From NCBI RefSeq assembly GCF_012489685.1, contig NC_080046.1, positions 61,556,195 to 61,620,194 of the forward strand: DNA of 64,000 nucleotides. The letters are read 5' to 3'. The notes under the pieces are model-generated. The model was not told where the DNA came from. It made no database searches and worked only from the letters and a program-made list of their open reading frames with translations. The DNA comes from Lotus japonicus (Eukaryota; Streptophyta; Magnoliopsida; Fabales; Fabaceae). This document shows positions 11,551-24,525 of the stretch, in pieces (position 1 is the first letter of the stretch; every line of letters starts with the position of its first letter). The position numbers were made by a program, and so were the translations under genes.

Positions 11551-12990
11551 TTAGCAGAAGTCATCATCATCTGATTCTGTGGTTTGGACAAAATCTGACG
11601 ACCCAAGAGAGGATGGCTCGGAGACTTTGTGTTGAGGGGCCTTTGAAGATGAGGCCTGCTCAATTGGCTCCTTCAATAATTGAAGAGCAGATTGAAGATT
11701 TCTTAGCAAGTCTTCTTCTGTTGAAGCTCCTGCAAGGGCCGCTGTGATGTGGGCCTTTTGATTTAGCAAGAGGCTGGTTTGCGGACTTGCATGTTTGAGA
11801 TATTTCTGATTGGTTTTGAACCATTGGCTCACATTTTCTTTGTGGGCTTTTGTTGCATCAAAGATTTTCCACCATTTGATGAGAGCCTGTTTGTAAAGGA
11901 TTGGTTGGGTTTTGGTCTTAAGACCATAACGCCAAGAGAACACCCAAGAGAGGGAAAAGATTGTAAAAAAGTTTAAACAATCTGGATAATTGTTCAACTC
12001 TTTGTTCCAGTGTTTAATGAAGTGATTGTATCCCTCAAGAACTTCAGAGGGGAAAATTTCAGCTGTAGGTCCAAAGAAGCTCCACCATGAATGAAACCAA
12101 TTTGGAAAAGAATATTTGTTGGTCCATTTAAAATAAATGAGCCAAGAATGTTTGAAACTTTTGTTTTGCAGACCAAGGATTATATTATCCCAAGCCCTGA
12201 TATAGTCCCAATAATTAAAACCAACTGGGTCGAAGTTTTGGGAGAACTTTTTGTAACTGTTTGGATTTGGTCCAAAGTCATTGGGACGAAGGACACGGAG
12301 GATTTGTAGTGTAGAATGGGTAATTAGGAAATTATCATTTTTATCCCTAAAATGTTTGATTTCCACACTGTTTGTGTCAACCAAAATAAACTCATAGAAT
12401 CTTTGGTTTTTGATTGGGTGAGTGGGATCAAGATGACTTGGGAAGAGCTTGGTACCAATTTTATTGGCCAGGTTAACTCCTCCAGAATTGTCCCACCATT
12501 CTGGTTCGATGAAGGTTTGGAATTTCATATCTGCTTTAGCCAAGTAACCTGGATTTGGGCTAGGTCGGGCAACTGGGCTAGGTTGGGCAACAACAACAGG
12601 TTTTTTCCCATCATAAGTTGCTAAGCTTCTGGTTCTATCAATAAAAGCTTGGAGGGATTGAATTTCTTGGTCATCATCTTTGTCGGCGATGCTGGCCCAA
12701 GATTTATTTGGAAGTTTGGTGAGGCCTTGAGGTATTTCATCTAAGCCTGCTTGTTTGAAGGCAAGGAGTGTTGGGATGGATAAAGCATAATCTGCTTTAG
12801 TTTGTTTTGGTTGTTTTGGTTGGGAAGATTGGGTCTGAGCAGTGGGCTCAATTTTTTGGACAGTGGGTCCAGATTGGTGAGCAGTGGGCTCAGATAAGAT
12901 TAAAGGGTCAGAGATTACAATACCTTTATTCCTTTCTCTGTTTTTGCCTCTTCCTCGTGAGGAGGAGGAGGAGGGGCCTCTGGAGGCCAT
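11551..12990 (-). CDS. pararetrovirus ORF2, left copy, unknown function
   Basis: Intact 479-residue ORF, beginning at the ATG one base after the ORF1 stop (TAA-C-ATG). An upstream in-frame GTG is not needed. The product matches the right-arm ORF2 except for a Phe/Ser exchange in the middle. The N-terminus is basic and low-complexity (serine run, RGRGK), then proline/glutamine-rich repeats of 'EPTAQ/GPTVQ' type. The central part is tryptophan- and aromatic-rich. The C-terminus is acidic (TESDDDDFC). I recognise no catalytic motif. A second ORF of this size after the polyprotein is known in florendoviruses, with no assigned role. This copy keeps its ORF even though its ORF1 is split by the Gypsy insertion. 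Confidence 0.8.
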   Translation of the reverse strand: MASRGPSSSSSRGRGKNRERNKGIVISDPLILSEPTAHQSGPTVQKIEPTAQTQSSQPKQPKQTKADYALSIPTLLAFKQAGLDEIPQGLTKLPNKSWASIADKDDDQEIQSLQAFIDRTRSLATYDGKKPVVVAQPSPVARPSPNPGYLAKADMKFQTFIEPEWWDNSGGVNLANKIGTKLFPSHLDPTHPIKNQRFYEFILVDTNSVEIKHFRDKNDNFLITHSTLQILRVLRPNDFGPNPNSYKKFSQNFDPVGFNYWDYIRAWDNIILGLQNKSFKHSWLIYFKWTNKYSFPNWFHSWWSFFGPTAEIFPSEVLEGYNHFIKHWNKELNNYPDCLNFFTIFSLSWVFSWRYGLKTKTQPILYKQALIKWWKIFDATKAHKENVSQWFKTNQKYLKHASPQTSLLLNQKAHITAALAGASTEEDLLRNLQSALQLLKEPIEQASSSKAPQHKVSEPSSLGSSDFVQTTESDDDDFC

Positions 12991-12991
12991 G

Positions 12992-15900
12992 TTAGGTTCT
13001 TCCCTGCAAATATTCACGAGTAAGAAAATCAGGGAGAGAATTGGTAGATCCTTTTATATATTCAATATCAAAGTCAAAAACACTTAAAATAGCTTGCCAT
13101 CTGGCAAAGATATGTTTTGAAGCTAAGTTTTTGACATCTTTTTGTAAGATTTCTTTCGCAGATTTGCAGTCCACACGGACTAAGAATTTTTGATTAATCA
13201 AATCAGATTGAAATTTTGAAATAGATAAAACGATTGCTAAAACTTCTTTTTTGACAGTAGAATAATTCTGCTGAGCAGGATTCCAATGTTTTGAAGTAAA
13301 AGCAATAATTTGTTCCTTGTCAAAAACCTTTTGTTTCAAAATACCACCAAAGCCAATATCAGAGGCATCAGTTTCAATAATTTTGAAAGCTTGAGGATTA
13401 GGGAGATAAAGACAAGGGAGATTCTTGACACGAAGTTTGATTTGTTTGACCACATTGGTATGAATATCGGACCAAGGTGGAGGATCCTTCTTGAGTCTAT
13501 CATGAAGGGGTTTGATTATGGTACTGAGTTGAGGACAGAAGTCCGCAACATAATTGAGACAACCCAGGAATCTTTGTAGTTGGGTTTTGTCAATGATTTG
13601 ATCAGGGAATTTATCCGTGAACTCGATGGCTCTATTGATAGGAATGATGGTTCCTTGGTGGATGTTGTGACCAAGGAATCTGATTTTGGTTTGGAACAAA
13701 CTGACCTTTGTCTTGGATACAGCCAAGCCATTCCTTTTGATAACAGAGATGAACGTATTGAGATGTTTGAAATGTTGATCTAAAGTTTGGGAAAAGATTA
13801 GAACATCGTCAATGTAGACAATAGTGAATTTTGAATAAGGATTGAAGATTTCGTTCATAATCCTTTGGAATTCAGATGGGGCGTTCTTTAGCCCAAAAGG
13901 CATAACGTTCCACTCATACTGCCCAAAAGGAACAGTAAAAGCAGTTTTATACCTATCCTTCTCTTGCAATTGGATTTGCCAGAATCCAGATTTCATGTCG
14001 AATTTTGAAAAGACCTTAGCATCATGCAGTCTGGCTAAGAGATCTTTCTTGTTGGGGATAGGATATCTAATCCAACAAAGGGCTTGATTGAGAGGTTTGT
14101 AGTTAATAACCAGCCTAGGGGTTCCCCGTTCTATCTCAGCTTGTTTGTTGACATAGAAGGCTGCACAGGACCAAGGGCTCTTACTCCTGCGAATAAGTTT
14201 CTTTTCAAGGAGATCATTGATTTCCTTTTGGCAGAAATGAAGAAGTTCTTCATTCATTTGAATAGGCCTAGCCTTGGTTGGAATCTGTTTGTCTGAAAAA
14301 TCTTTTTCATAAGGAAGTTCCACCATATGGCTCTTCCTTTCCCAAAAGGCGTTGGGTAGATCAGAACAGATGTTAGATTGAATATCTTCCAAAATATTCT
14401 CAATCCTTGATTTAACAGAAGGTTGTTGCAATTGATCCTCAATGGTTCTGTAAGAGATTTCTTCCTTGAGGAAGTTGATCTGCTTCTCCTTGTAGGATAT
14501 GACGTTCAAAGTCTTATCTATGGGAGGTTCAGAGAATTTGAACAAGATAGGCTGTCCAAGATGCTGAACAGTGATGCCGTTTTCGTCAGTATTATAGGGG
14601 AAGAGCTTCTTAATGAAAGGGGTCCCTATAATGATTTTTTGACTCAAATTTCTGACTAACAGAAATGGAGTTTCGATTTCAAGACTACCATTTTTGATGA
14701 TAGCTGAGGGGATTTTATACTTGATCTTTAGTCTAGATCCTTCAGCAGCGCTGAGCTTCTCAGTAGTTTTCTCAAAATATCTGGTGGGAATGAGTCCCTC
14801 CGAGATACAACTGGAATCTGCCCCTGTGTCAAAGAGGGCAGGGATTTCGAGAATAAAATCTCCTATGAGGATTTTGACATGGATGAAGAATTTCTGAATG
14901 GTGACCTGGTTAATATTTTCCAGAAAGTCTTCGCAATTGTTGTTAGGAGCAGGATTGGAATCAGGTACAGAAGAATCATCTTCCTCATAATTTCTAGTCA
15001 GTTTTTCCAAGATAAGCTGCTGACTATTTTGGATTTGTTTGAGACTTTTAACCTCAGTCTTGAGGGAATTGACTTCAGATTGAAGGTCTTGGATAGTGAC
15101 GGGTTTGACTGTAGATTTCTCAAGACGCTTGAAAGTATCTCTGAGATTGAATTTATTGGTGGTTATAGGACTTTTGGGAGGCCTATCTTCAAGAGTAGAT
15201 CTCAGGCGTTCCAAATAGATTTTCTTTTCCTCAGGATCAGGGATAGAATTAATGGCCCTGAAGAGAAGATCTTGTTCATTGGTCAAAGTGTTGATGGACA
15301 AGGTATTGACGGAGGATGATGATTGAGAATCATCATTCTGAATTTGATTTAGGTCTTCAGAGACCTCAGAATCCGAAGGATTAGATTCTTCTTCATCAGA
15401 AGTTTGAATGAGGAGATTGTTGATCTTGTCTTCGATCTCAGGTTCAAGATGAAGCTCAGAGATTCTCCTTTTGAGTCTGCAATACCTGCTAATATGGCCC
15501 GGCTTGCCGCAGTTGTAGCAGGTAACATCTTTTCCTTGAGAGGGTCTAGTCTCAGGAGGGTTTTTTGGAATTTGCGAAGATTGGGGTTTTGATCTAGGCT
15601 TGGGTTTCCTATGATCATTCCTGCTAGATCTCTTTCTCCATTGTTGTTTGGGAGGAGGATCTCGCTTTCTGGGTTTAGGTTTCTTGGGACAACCTTGAAT
15701 TCCAAATTGTTCGCAGAAAGTACCCAAATCCCTGCGATTCTGAGACTTCTCCTTAGTGAGTTGCTGTTGGATTTTGTCATCCTGACAGATTTTGAGAGCA
15801 ACTCTTTGAATGATTGCTATGAGCTGTCCATAACTAAGGGTGTGATATGGGATTTCTCCCCCCGGATTTTGGCTTCTAAGTTTCTCACGAACTTTGTCGC

Positions 15901-16830
15901 CAAAAGATTTAGGAAGTCCGGCCAGGAATTTCTCTTTCCAGAAAGCTTGTTGGCTGTCTTCTCGGGTGTAAACCCTGGTCAGGAAGGTATCCTTATACCA
16001 TCTGAAATCACCCAAAGATTTGCACTTAAGATTGGACAAAAGATCACCAGATCTGTCCTTGATGAGGGAAGGATCTCCAACAAAATGTTGGGCTATGGTA
16101 AAGATTAAGGAGTTGACAGCATCAGAGATGAATTTGCCATCTTCCATGATAGGATTACCTTCTTCATCAGTCTTGACAGCGGTCAAGATCTGATCCTTCT
16201 CGTCTTGAGTGAGATAATTATCCCACCAACCTTTGAGCTGGCCACAGAAACCAGCAACCAAGACTTCAACGATAAGAGATTCAGGACAATTGTTGGCGGT
16301 AACATAGGCAGTGGCTACCATAGTCATATTTTGGAGGATCTTGGTGATGCCATACTCGTTTTCACCATCAATATTCCATTCATAGACATTGTTGGCACTG
16401 AAGCTTTTGAAGTTTGAAGATTCTTCTAAAAGAAGATCAGGAGCAGTAGCTCTAGGATAGTAGAGCTTGGTTTCTTTTCTCCACTGATTCTTAGAATTGT
16501 GAATGACAGTATTGACCGGAATACTTTTGATAGATTGAACGTCAGACTTCATAGATTGAATATCAGAATCATTCTCAACCTTACCATCTTCAATATTATT
16601 TAAAGAAGTAGAGGTATTACGAGTAGAAGTACGAGTTTTTGGAGGAGGAGGAGCAGTAATAGTGGGATTAGAAACTGCTTCCGGAGTAGGTTCCGGAGTC
16701 TCAGGAGGTTCCGGTGTCTCAGGAATAACTTGTTTGAGAAGCTGAAGTTGCTCTACCACCTTTTGGAGGAGCTCATTGTCAGATTCCTTTTTTGCTCGAA
16801 GAGTTTGAGCCGAGTGTCTGGAACGGCTAT
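12992..16830 (-). pseudogene. pararetrovirus ORF1, left copy, C-terminal two thirds
   Basis: This part carries the coat-protein region with its CCHC zinc knuckle (CYNCGKPGHISRYC), the aspartic protease motif (FDTGADSSC), reverse transcriptase (YIDD) and RNase H (TDAS). It is in frame and without stops up to the Gypsy insertion at 16830/27362, which separates it from the N-terminal part at 27362-29132. The break falls at about residue 590 of the polyprotein, between the movement-protein part and the coat-protein part. Apart from the insertion this copy has no visible stop or frameshift, so damage was recent. The first few residues of the raw frame (near 16837) come from the LTR, not the virus. 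Confidence 0.88.
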
Positions 16831-19665
16831 GTAACACCCCAATTTCTCAACTGAGGAGTCACATTAGTAACCTAACAAAGTCTAAGGACCAATCTGCAAT
16901 CCCTAAAAACCAAGGGAATTTTTTCTGTAAAACAACTAAACACTTCGGCTAAAAGGTTGGAAACATACCATAACTTTATTTAGATAACTTGTTTCCCGAT
17001 ATACAGTAATAATAGTTTACAATACCATAAGTAAGGTTCAGAATAAACATGCGCACTTTAACAGTGGCGGAAGCAAGACTTTAATAACAGAGTTCTCATA
17101 AAGTAAAAGAGACTCCAACATAATCCACAAGAAGAGAAGCAAAGCTGCTTCTCATACCTCTACTCCACCGCTTACAACTCGATCTCCAACTCGAGTAGCT
17201 ATGCCTCGGCGGAAGGATCTCCATCGCCTAATAGCGTTAAGCGCCCAAACAACAAGTAGCAAATAGAAAGGGTTAACTCCATGCAATTACCATGTATAAA
17301 AGAGAAAAATCATGCTGTTCGAATTTAATTACCTGGCATGGTAAATAACTAGCAACATAACTCAACTCATATATCAACAACTTAAACATAAATCGGACTC
17401 AGATAATAATAACCTCAACAATGTAACATCAAATCAGATATCAATAAACCGATACGAAAATCCAACAACATAGGGTCAGGTGTTAGTTCCCTATAATGCA
17501 ACTATATGCTGCTAACAAAATGGATCGATCAATATCGTCTCTCAAGACGGGACAATGATAGGACACACCTCCTCATCGCCACTTATAACGTCATACATGA
17601 CGGGACAATCATAGGACACACCTCCTAATCGCCACTTAACGTCACACAAGACGGGACAATCATAGGACACACCTCCTGATCGCCACTTAGCATCTCGCAA
17701 GATGGGACAATGATAGGACACACCTCCTCATCGCCACTTGACTCAAGCCCTATATGCCAAGTCAGACAATAACAAAGCCCACCCAAGGACCAATCCAAAG
17801 TAACCACATGTTCCATCCACTAGGAAGCAGTAACGACAGAAACCAGTAAACGGCCGAAGCCTCTCAGAAAACATTTTCCAAATTCAGCATAATAATCATA
17901 ATCATCTGCCAATCAATATAAACATCTTCATCTCAAACACAGGCAGTGCGATAAAAGCATGCAAGACTCAAAGACGCTCTAAAACCGAGTTACCCTTACC
18001 TTCGTGAGTAGAAGTTGGGCATGGAAATTGCGAACCTAGAACAAAGAAAACACAATCATCAACACAAGCTTCACTAGGAGCAACATGATCTACTAATACT
18101 AATCGAAATCGTAAAGAAAGCCTCTAAAGCTTCAGAGTTCCTATTTAGGCACAAATTGACAACGGAGACTTCGTTCGCTAAAACGAGCATAACTCGAGCT
18201 ACAGAACTCAGAATGACACGAAACCGGCGTCAAAATTTCGACAATTGAAAGAGCTACGCAATGGCTCAGGTCATAGAGACCCAAAAATTATTTTTGGACA
18301 CGGTACCCAAGCAATTAGGTTTCGGCCACTATGGAAAATAGGGTTTTCGAACTTTTTCTTCGATCTAAATCAATTCACAAGGTAGTTTTAGGGTAAAACT
18401 AAGGCAAAGAAATTGTCGGAACAATTTTCGGACAATCGGGTCGAAATACGACTATCCAGGGGCATTTTGGTCCAAAATAAAGGCTCAAAACTTCAAAGTT
18501 ATCAGTTCGGAAAACAAATTTGACAGCATTGATCCTCATGACATCCGTGACAACAAATCCTAAAGGCACGAAGTCAGATTACAGCTTTTCGACAATAAAG
18601 TTTCGAAATGTGCGACTAATGGGGTTTTGAATCAATTTTTCAGATCTTGGACAACTGAATCGCAATCGGCGATTACTGACAGAGGTTTTAGACTCATGGG
18701 AACATAAGGAACATAACCCAACCAAGAAATCAAGGAAATCGGACAATTTTAGAAAAAGCTCAAAACTATGAGCACAGAAACGACTTCAAAAACGCAACAG
18801 AAACAGTAAACAGAGGTAGGATTCATGCTAGTTACCTCAATACCTAGAAGTAGGGACGAACTGCACGAAGATTGGTCAAGTTTTCGCGAAAATTTCTCCT
18901 CTCCTCCTCTCTCCTTGCTCGCGGCCTTGAATGGGTGAGAATGAAGAGATTTTGCTTTTTCGAGCTATTTATAGGCAGGTGAAATCGCGGGAAAATGAAA
19001 ATTTCGCGATTCCGATTTTTGCAGCACGTCCACCGAGGAATTCTAAGAGAGATTCTGGCGTCAGAATTCCAGAACTCAAAACAATTATCTATGATTTGGG
19101 AAAAACGATATCTAAAATCCCAAAGGCGGTGTAAGTTAATCTGTCCCCGTTAAACTACTTTTTGCTATGATGCTCAGACGACAAAACTTCCTTCTGAAGA
19201 AAGATTGGAAATGTCGAAACAAATCTGGCAACGCAGACGGAAACTTCGTTAGAAGTCCCGAATAGAAAAAGTATTCATCCATCGCTCGAATCTAGGGTTT
19301 CGAAGCAAGGAAATTAGCGTCGTCGGACTTCCGAAAAGTGAATACTATCGTGCGTACAGTCTAGAGTTCCGAAATGAAACGCTGGTCGAAGGAAAAATAA
19401 AGAAAATCTTTAAATTTTCCAAGGATTCGAAATCTCACTTAAAACGTTGCTCTAAAGCGAAATTAGCCTATTCTGGACACGCTTGCCATAAGGCGGGTGT
19501 GCAGACGACTCGCTCTAATTCCTAAAATGACTACGCAAAATTCCTCAAGCAATTCCTGAACTTTCTTCTTCATTAATCTTTCTCAAATATCAAATTCCTG
19601 TCACGCTTACACTGATTCTACGCGTGAGTCGGAAATTAGCTTGTTCTGAAAATCCAGGTCTTACA
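16831..19665 (-). repeat. Gypsy 3' LTR
   Basis: 2,835 bp with TG...CA ends. Contains four tandem units of 51-53 bp at 17546-17741, each with GGGACAAT(G/C)ATAGGACACACC. The short minus-strand ORF over these units is low-complexity and not a gene. Confidence 0.92.
17546..17741. repeat. 4 x ~51-bp tandem repeat inside the Gypsy LTR
   Basis: Units begin at about 17546, 17599, 17650 and 17701 (GA[CT]GGGACAAT). The same array is present in the other LTR at about 25242-25437. Such arrays in LTRs often sit in U3 and hold regulatory sites; here that is only a suggestion. Confidence 0.8.
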
Positions 19666-19701
19666 ATACTACCCCCAAAAAGAAAGTTTCGTCCTCGAAA
19701 C

Positions 19702-20874
19702 TTAAGGCTCAGTGAAGAGTTCCGGATACTGTTCCTTCATCCTCTCTTCTAGTTCCCAAGTAGCATCGCCCGTGACTTGGTTCCAAATCACTTTTACCAG
19801 AGGAACCTGCTTGTTTCTCAACTGCTTGATCCTACGTTCCTCAATCCTCATTGGTGCCACTTCAAAAGACAAGTTGTCTCTAAGCTGAATATCATCTTCC
19901 TTGATGATGTGAGAGGGATCAGGAATATACTTCCTCAATTGTGACACGTGTAGCACATCATGAATCTTGGAAAGAAAAGGTGGCAACGCAATCCGATAAG
20001 CTACTTTACCGACTCGCTCGATAATCTGATACGGTCCAATGAACTTCGGTGTCAGCTTCCTCGACTTTATCGCTCTTCCCACTCCGGTAGTTGGTGTCAC
20101 GCGAAGAAACACATGGTCTCCCGCCTCAAACTCTAACTCTCTCCGTCGTGTGTCAGCATAACTCTTCTGTCGACTCTGTGACGTCCTCATCTTCTCTTGT
20201 ATTTGCTTCACTTTCTCAGTAGTTTGTTGTACTAATTCAGGTCCAACGAGAAGATGTTCGCCATCTTGAAACCAACATAAAGGAGTTCTACATCTCCTCC
20301 CATACAAAGCCTCATAAGGTGCCATTCCAATACTAGCATGAAAACTGTTGTTATAAGTAAACTCGATCAACGGCAACAGCTCATCCCAGCTTTCTTGACT
20401 ATCCAGAACACAGGCTCGCAGCAAGTCTTCCAATGACTGTATTGTCCTCTCTGTCTGTCCATCCGTCTGAGGGTGATAGGCAGAGCTCAACCTCAACTTC
20501 GTCCCAAGCGCCTCGTGCAACGCCTTCCAGAAATGCGAAGTAAACTTCGGATCTCTGTCAGAAACAATACTCGATGGTACTCCATGAAGTCGTACAATCT
20601 CAGCGACATACACTTTTGCAAGTGCCTCCACATTGAACGTGGTCTTTACCGGTATGAAATGTGCTGACTTCGTCAGACGGTCCACAATGACCCAAATGGA
20701 ATCAAATCTCTTCCTCGTAGCTGGCAAAGCTACCACGAAATCCATAGAGATACTGTCCCACTTCCACTCCGGCACATCAAGTGACTGTAACATACCCGCA
20801 GGCTTTTGATGTTCTATCTTCGCCTTCTGACATGTCAGACATGCCGCCACAAACTCTGCTACATTCTTCTTCAT
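19702..20874 (-). CDS. Gypsy integrase with chromodomain-like C-terminus
   Basis: 390 residues in the same frame as the upstream gag-pol ORF but separated from it by a single TGA (20875-20877). Begins [19 protein letters not shown], the second half of the integrase zinc-binding HHCC domain. The catalytic core has the D,D,E residues ([21 protein letters not shown]; the [10 protein letters not shown] segment with the following E). The GPY/F-type module ([21 protein letters not shown]) and a chromodomain-like tail ([20 protein letters not shown]) follow, as in Tekay/Del chromoviruses, where the tail guides integration to heterochromatin. The ATG after the stop is simply the next sense codon, so this is the distal part of a broken polyprotein rather than a separate gene. 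Confidence 0.9.
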   Translation of the reverse strand: MKKNVAEFVAACLTCQKAKIEHQKPAGMLQSLDVPEWKWDSISMDFVVALPATRKRFDSIWVIVDRLTKSAHFIPVKTTFNVEALAKVYVAEIVRLHGVPSSIVSDRDPKFTSHFWKALHEALGTKLRLSSAYHPQTDGQTERTIQSLEDLLRACVLDSQESWDELLPLIEFTYNNSFHASIGMAPYEALYGRRCRTPLCWFQDGEHLLVGPELVQQTTEKVKQIQEKMRTSQSRQKSYADTRRRELEFEAGDHVFLRVTPTTGVGRAIKSRKLTPKFIGPYQIIERVGKVAYRIALPPFLSKIHDVLHVSQLRKYIPDPSHIIKEDDIQLRDNLSFEVAPMRIEERRIKQLRNKQVPLVKVIWNQVTGDATWELEERMKEQYPELFTEP

Positions 20875-23800
20875 TCATGGCCACCAAAAATTCAACTTTA
20901 GATCTTGATACATCTTTGTCGATCCCGGATGAATACTCAATCTGCTCTTGTGACCTTCGTCAAGAATCATCCTTCTCAAGTCCATGTCCAATGGTACGCA
21001 GACACGTCCTTTGCAACGCAGAATGTTGTCGGTTCCTACCTCAAAATCCGGCGCTTTTCCCAAAATGATCAAGTTCCGTTTCTCGATCAGCTCCTCATCT
21101 AACAGTTGTTTCACCTTGATCTCGTTCAGAAAATCACTAGTGATCGTCACCATCCCAAAGCTCAATTTTCCAGGTGTCACTTGCATACCCAAACTGAGGT
21201 CGCGAAAAGTCTCGATAAGTTCCAATTCCTTAATCATCAACGATGAAACATGAATTGTCTGGCGACTCAGTGCGTCTGCTACAACATTTGCTTTTCCTGG
21301 GTGGTACAACAAAGTGAAATCATAGTCCTTGATGAATTCCACCCAACGCCTTTGTCTCATATTCAGATCCTTCTGATCGAACAGGTACTTCAAGCTCTTA
21401 TGATCACTAAAAACAGTGAAAGTGCTCCCATAAAGATAGTGCCTCCAAATCTTGAGCGCAAATACCACAGCCGCTAACTCCAAATCGTGCGTAGGATAGT
21501 TCCGTTCATGTATCTTCAATTGCCTTGAAGAATAAGCCACAGCCTTTCGGTGTTGCATCAACACACAACCCAAACCTTGGTACGAAGCATCGCAGTAAAC
21601 CTCGTAGGGTTCCTTCTCTTGTGGTAATGTCAGAACTGGCGCGGTCGTCAAACGCTTCTTCATATCTTGGAAACTCTGTTCACAATCCTCTGTCCAAGCA
21701 AAAGGTTGGTTCTTCCGGGTGAGTTTCGTCAATGGTCCTGCAATCTTAGCAAAACCTTCGATGAATCGTCGGTAATATCCAGCTAAACCGATGAAACTCC
21801 TTATATCTGTCACAGTCTTAGGACGCTCCCATGCAAGTACCGCTTCCACTTTACTGGGATCCACAACAATACCCTCCTTTGAGATGACATGTCCTAAAAA
21901 CTTTACTTCTTCGAGCCAAAATTCACACTTTGTCGCGTTAGCATACAGTACCTTATCCCGAAGAACTTGTAATACTTGACGTAGATGTTCCTCGTGTTCT
22001 TCACGATTCCTCGAGTAGATCAAGATGTCGTCGATGAACACCACAACGAAGCGATCCAAGAATGGATGAAAGATCCTATTCATGTAGTCCATGAATACAG
22101 CTGGTGCATTCGTAACTCCAAACGGCATCACCAAGTACTCATAGTGCCCATAGCGTGTCCTAAACGCCGTCTTTTGAATATCCTCATCCTTGACTCTAAT
22201 CTGGTGATATCCCGATCTCAGGTCAATCTTCGAGAAAATAGCAGCACCCTTCAACTGATCCATCAAATCGTCAATCCTTGGCAACGGATAACGGTTCTTT
22301 ATCGTGACTTTGTTCAACTGTCGATAATCCACACAAAGTCGCGATCTTCCGTCTTTCTTCTTCACAAGCAGCACTGGCGCTCCCCACGGAGAAACGCTAG
22401 GTCGGATAAACCCCTTCTTGGTTAAATCTTCGAGTTGACTCTTCAGCTCAGTCAGTTCTGCCGGTGCCATACGATACGGTGCGATTGATATAGGTCCAGT
22501 GCCTGGGACTATATCAATTGTGAACTCCATATCTCTGACCGGAGGTATTCCAGGTACGTCTTCGGGGAACACATCCTCGAAATCTTGCACAACAGCAATT
22601 CCGTGTACTCCATTCTCCTTAGCTTCCACCACGGTTGTAGACATGAGAGAACTCAAAGCTCCTTTCCTCAAAGAAAGCTTTGAAAAGTACGAGTTCAGGA
22701 ACTCAGCGAGTCCATCATCGGGAAAGATAACTACCTTATTGGCGCAATCAAGAAGAACATGATGGTGGGACAACCAATCCATGCCTATGATCACATCCAA
22801 TCCCTTGAGAGGTAAACAGATTAAGTTTGCTACAAACTTCTTATCTAGGTACATCCAAGGACATTCCAGACATGCAGTGTTAGTTACTAGACTCTTAGAT
22901 GCAGGGGTAGACACTGTCAAGTCAAACGGTAGCTTTGACACTTCTAGCTTTAACCTTGCCACACAAGCTATATCTATAAATGAATGCGTAGCACCAGAAT
23001 CAAATAGCGCGATAAGGGAATTACCCGCAATCTCGCAGGTACTGCGGATCAGACCATCGTCTTCCTCAGCTTCAGTTCCACTGATCGAGTAGACCCTTCC
23101 ACCAGCAGTAGGCCTCCTAGCCCCAGCAACATTTGCAGCAGCCTCAACTTTAGGAATCCTGCACTCTGCAGCAGTGTGGCCTGGCTTGTTGCAGTTCCAA
23201 CACGCCGCAAGACTCTCAGAACAGTGGTTGGCATAGTGCCCCTTTTTGTTGCACCTGAAGCAAGTCACATCCTCCCGATTCCCAGATGGGGTTCTTAGTG
23301 CAATTGCATTTCCACCAGTAGGATAAAAGGACCCAGAAGTTGTCCCCCTACCCTGAGGACGAACATACGGCTTCTTCTGGAAATGCCTACCCTTGTCACC
23401 TCTTCCTGGGTTAGTCCTAGCCGGACCTCCACTTCCTTGGTAAGGCTTGTTCAGACCTTGGAATTTGCCCCTTGCATTATCAATGGCCTCAATCCCCTTG
23501 GTCTTCTCCACCAGCACTTGGTAGCGATTCAGTCCTAGCGGTTGCACCGCCCTCTGCAGCTCATAACACAGCCCCTCAATGAATCGCTCACACATGTAGC
23601 CTTCATCAATCTGTCCTCTAAAGTAACGGAAGTGTTTAGCCAACGACTCCAACTTTGCAGCATACTCAGCAACGGTCATGCCTCCTTGACGGAGTCTCAG
23701 AAATTGTGCTTCCTTAGCGGCTCTAGCACTTCTAGGAAAGTACTTGTCCAAGAAAGCTCCACGGAAACACTCCCAAGTGATGGCTTGATGGTCAGCCTCC

Positions 23801-24192
23801 ATCATAGCCCTAGCCCCACGCCACCAATGCTCAGCTTCACCCGTTAGCAGGTAGGTTGCATAATCAACTTTCATCTCTGCAGTTGTACGCAAGAAGGTAA
23901 AGATCTTCTCCAACTCTTGGAGCCATAAGTCAGCTTCTTCCGGATCGAAGCCCCCAGAGAACTTTGGCGGATCCTGACGCTTGAAATCATTCAGACCCCT
24001 GGTCTGAGCAGCAGCTAATTCACGTTCCTCCCGCTGAACACGGCGAGCATTCTCTTCAGCTTGGTTTTGTGCAGCCACCAAAGCAGCAGTAGCAGCACGT
24101 TGAGCTTCAGCTTCCTCCCTTGCAGCAGTGTTAGTAACTTGTTGTGCCATAAGGGCAGTCAGATTAGCAATAGCTTGCTCCATCGGATTCAT
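20875..24192 (-). CDS. Gypsy gag-protease-RT-RNase H polyprotein, truncated by a stop
   Basis: Start chosen at 24192 ([18 protein letters not shown]); the frame is open further upstream, to 24291, but that part reads like untranslated leader. Order from the N-terminus: gag with its retrotransposon gag core ([19 protein letters not shown]) and two zinc knuckles ([14 protein letters not shown] and [14 protein letters not shown]); aspartic protease [10 protein letters not shown]; reverse transcriptase with FIDDIL (near 22030); RNase H with [10 protein letters not shown] (near 21590); the first half of the integrase zinc domain, ending LNFWWP. A TGA then stops the frame in the middle of that domain. 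Relatives have a glycine or tryptophan codon here, one base away from TGA. No other defect seen; the element is otherwise complete. Confidence 0.92.
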   Translation of the reverse strand: MNPMEQAIANLTALMAQQVTNTAAREEAEAQRAATAALVAAQNQAEENARRVQREERELAAAQTRGLNDFKRQDPPKFSGGFDPEEADLWLQELEKIFTFLRTTAEMKVDYATYLLTGEAEHWWRGARAMMEADHQAITWECFRGAFLDKYFPRSARAAKEAQFLRLRQGGMTVAEYAAKLESLAKHFRYFRGQIDEGYMCERFIEGLCYELQRAVQPLGLNRYQVLVEKTKGIEAIDNARGKFQGLNKPYQGSGGPARTNPGRGDKGRHFQKKPYVRPQGRGTTSGSFYPTGGNAIALRTPSGNREDVTCFRCNKKGHYANHCSESLAACWNCNKPGHTAAECRIPKVEAAANVAGARRPTAGGRVYSISGTEAEEDDGLIRSTCEIAGNSLIALFDSGATHSFIDIACVARLKLEVSKLPFDLTVSTPASKSLVTNTACLECPWMYLDKKFVANLICLPLKGLDVIIGMDWLSHHHVLLDCANKVVIFPDDGLAEFLNSYFSKLSLRKGALSSLMSTTVVEAKENGVHGIAVVQDFEDVFPEDVPGIPPVRDMEFTIDIVPGTGPISIAPYRMAPAELTELKSQLEDLTKKGFIRPSVSPWGAPVLLVKKKDGRSRLCVDYRQLNKVTIKNRYPLPRIDDLMDQLKGAAIFSKIDLRSGYHQIRVKDEDIQKTAFRTRYGHYEYLVMPFGVTNAPAVFMDYMNRIFHPFLDRFVVVFIDDILIYSRNREEHEEHLRQVLQVLRDKVLYANATKCEFWLEEVKFLGHVISKEGIVVDPSKVEAVLAWERPKTVTDIRSFIGLAGYYRRFIEGFAKIAGPLTKLTRKNQPFAWTEDCEQSFQDMKKRLTTAPVLTLPQEKEPYEVYCDASYQGLGCVLMQHRKAVAYSSRQLKIHERNYPTHDLELAAVVFALKIWRHYLYGSTFTVFSDHKSLKYLFDQKDLNMRQRRWVEFIKDYDFTLLYHPGKANVVADALSRQTIHVSSLMIKELELIETFRDLSLGMQVTPGKLSFGMVTITSDFLNEIKVKQLLDEELIEKRNLIILGKAPDFEVGTDNILRCKGRVCVPLDMDLRRMILDEGHKSRLSIHPGSTKMYQDLKLNFWWP

Positions 24193-24509
24193 GCTGTCTG
24201 AACCTTGAGTCTCGATCGGTTGTGGAAACCTCCTGTTCCTGTTTTCATGAACAGTCAAAGACCACAACAGATACTCAGGCCAGAACAACACAAAGTTCTA
24301 TAATAACTAACTATGTATATACTTATATCAAATGTATAATTAACAATAACTAGCATAAGGTTATTCACTTACGAATAACCTTCAAAAATAATCTATATAA
24401 ACAGTAATCAAGCACACTCTTCCTCCGATTGACACCCCATCAATCGGTCTCAGAGTTCAAACATCTTAAGCAGGCACTCTACCCAAAAGCTCTGGTTTTC
24501 TAGACCAAA

Positions 24510-24521
24510 GCTCTGATACCA
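24510..24521 (-). other. Gypsy primer-binding site (tRNA-iMet)
   Basis: Minus strand reads TGGTATCAGAGC, complementary to the 3' end of plant initiator tRNA-Met, four bases inside the 5' LTR. Confidence 0.9.
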
Positions 24522-24525
24522 CAAT

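Noticed and set aside
13310..16417. Many ORFs of 60-165 codons on the plus strand across the left viral copy (and their mirror set at 32125-35232)
   Set aside because: They are antisense shadows of ORF1; compositions follow the coding strand and no domain is present.
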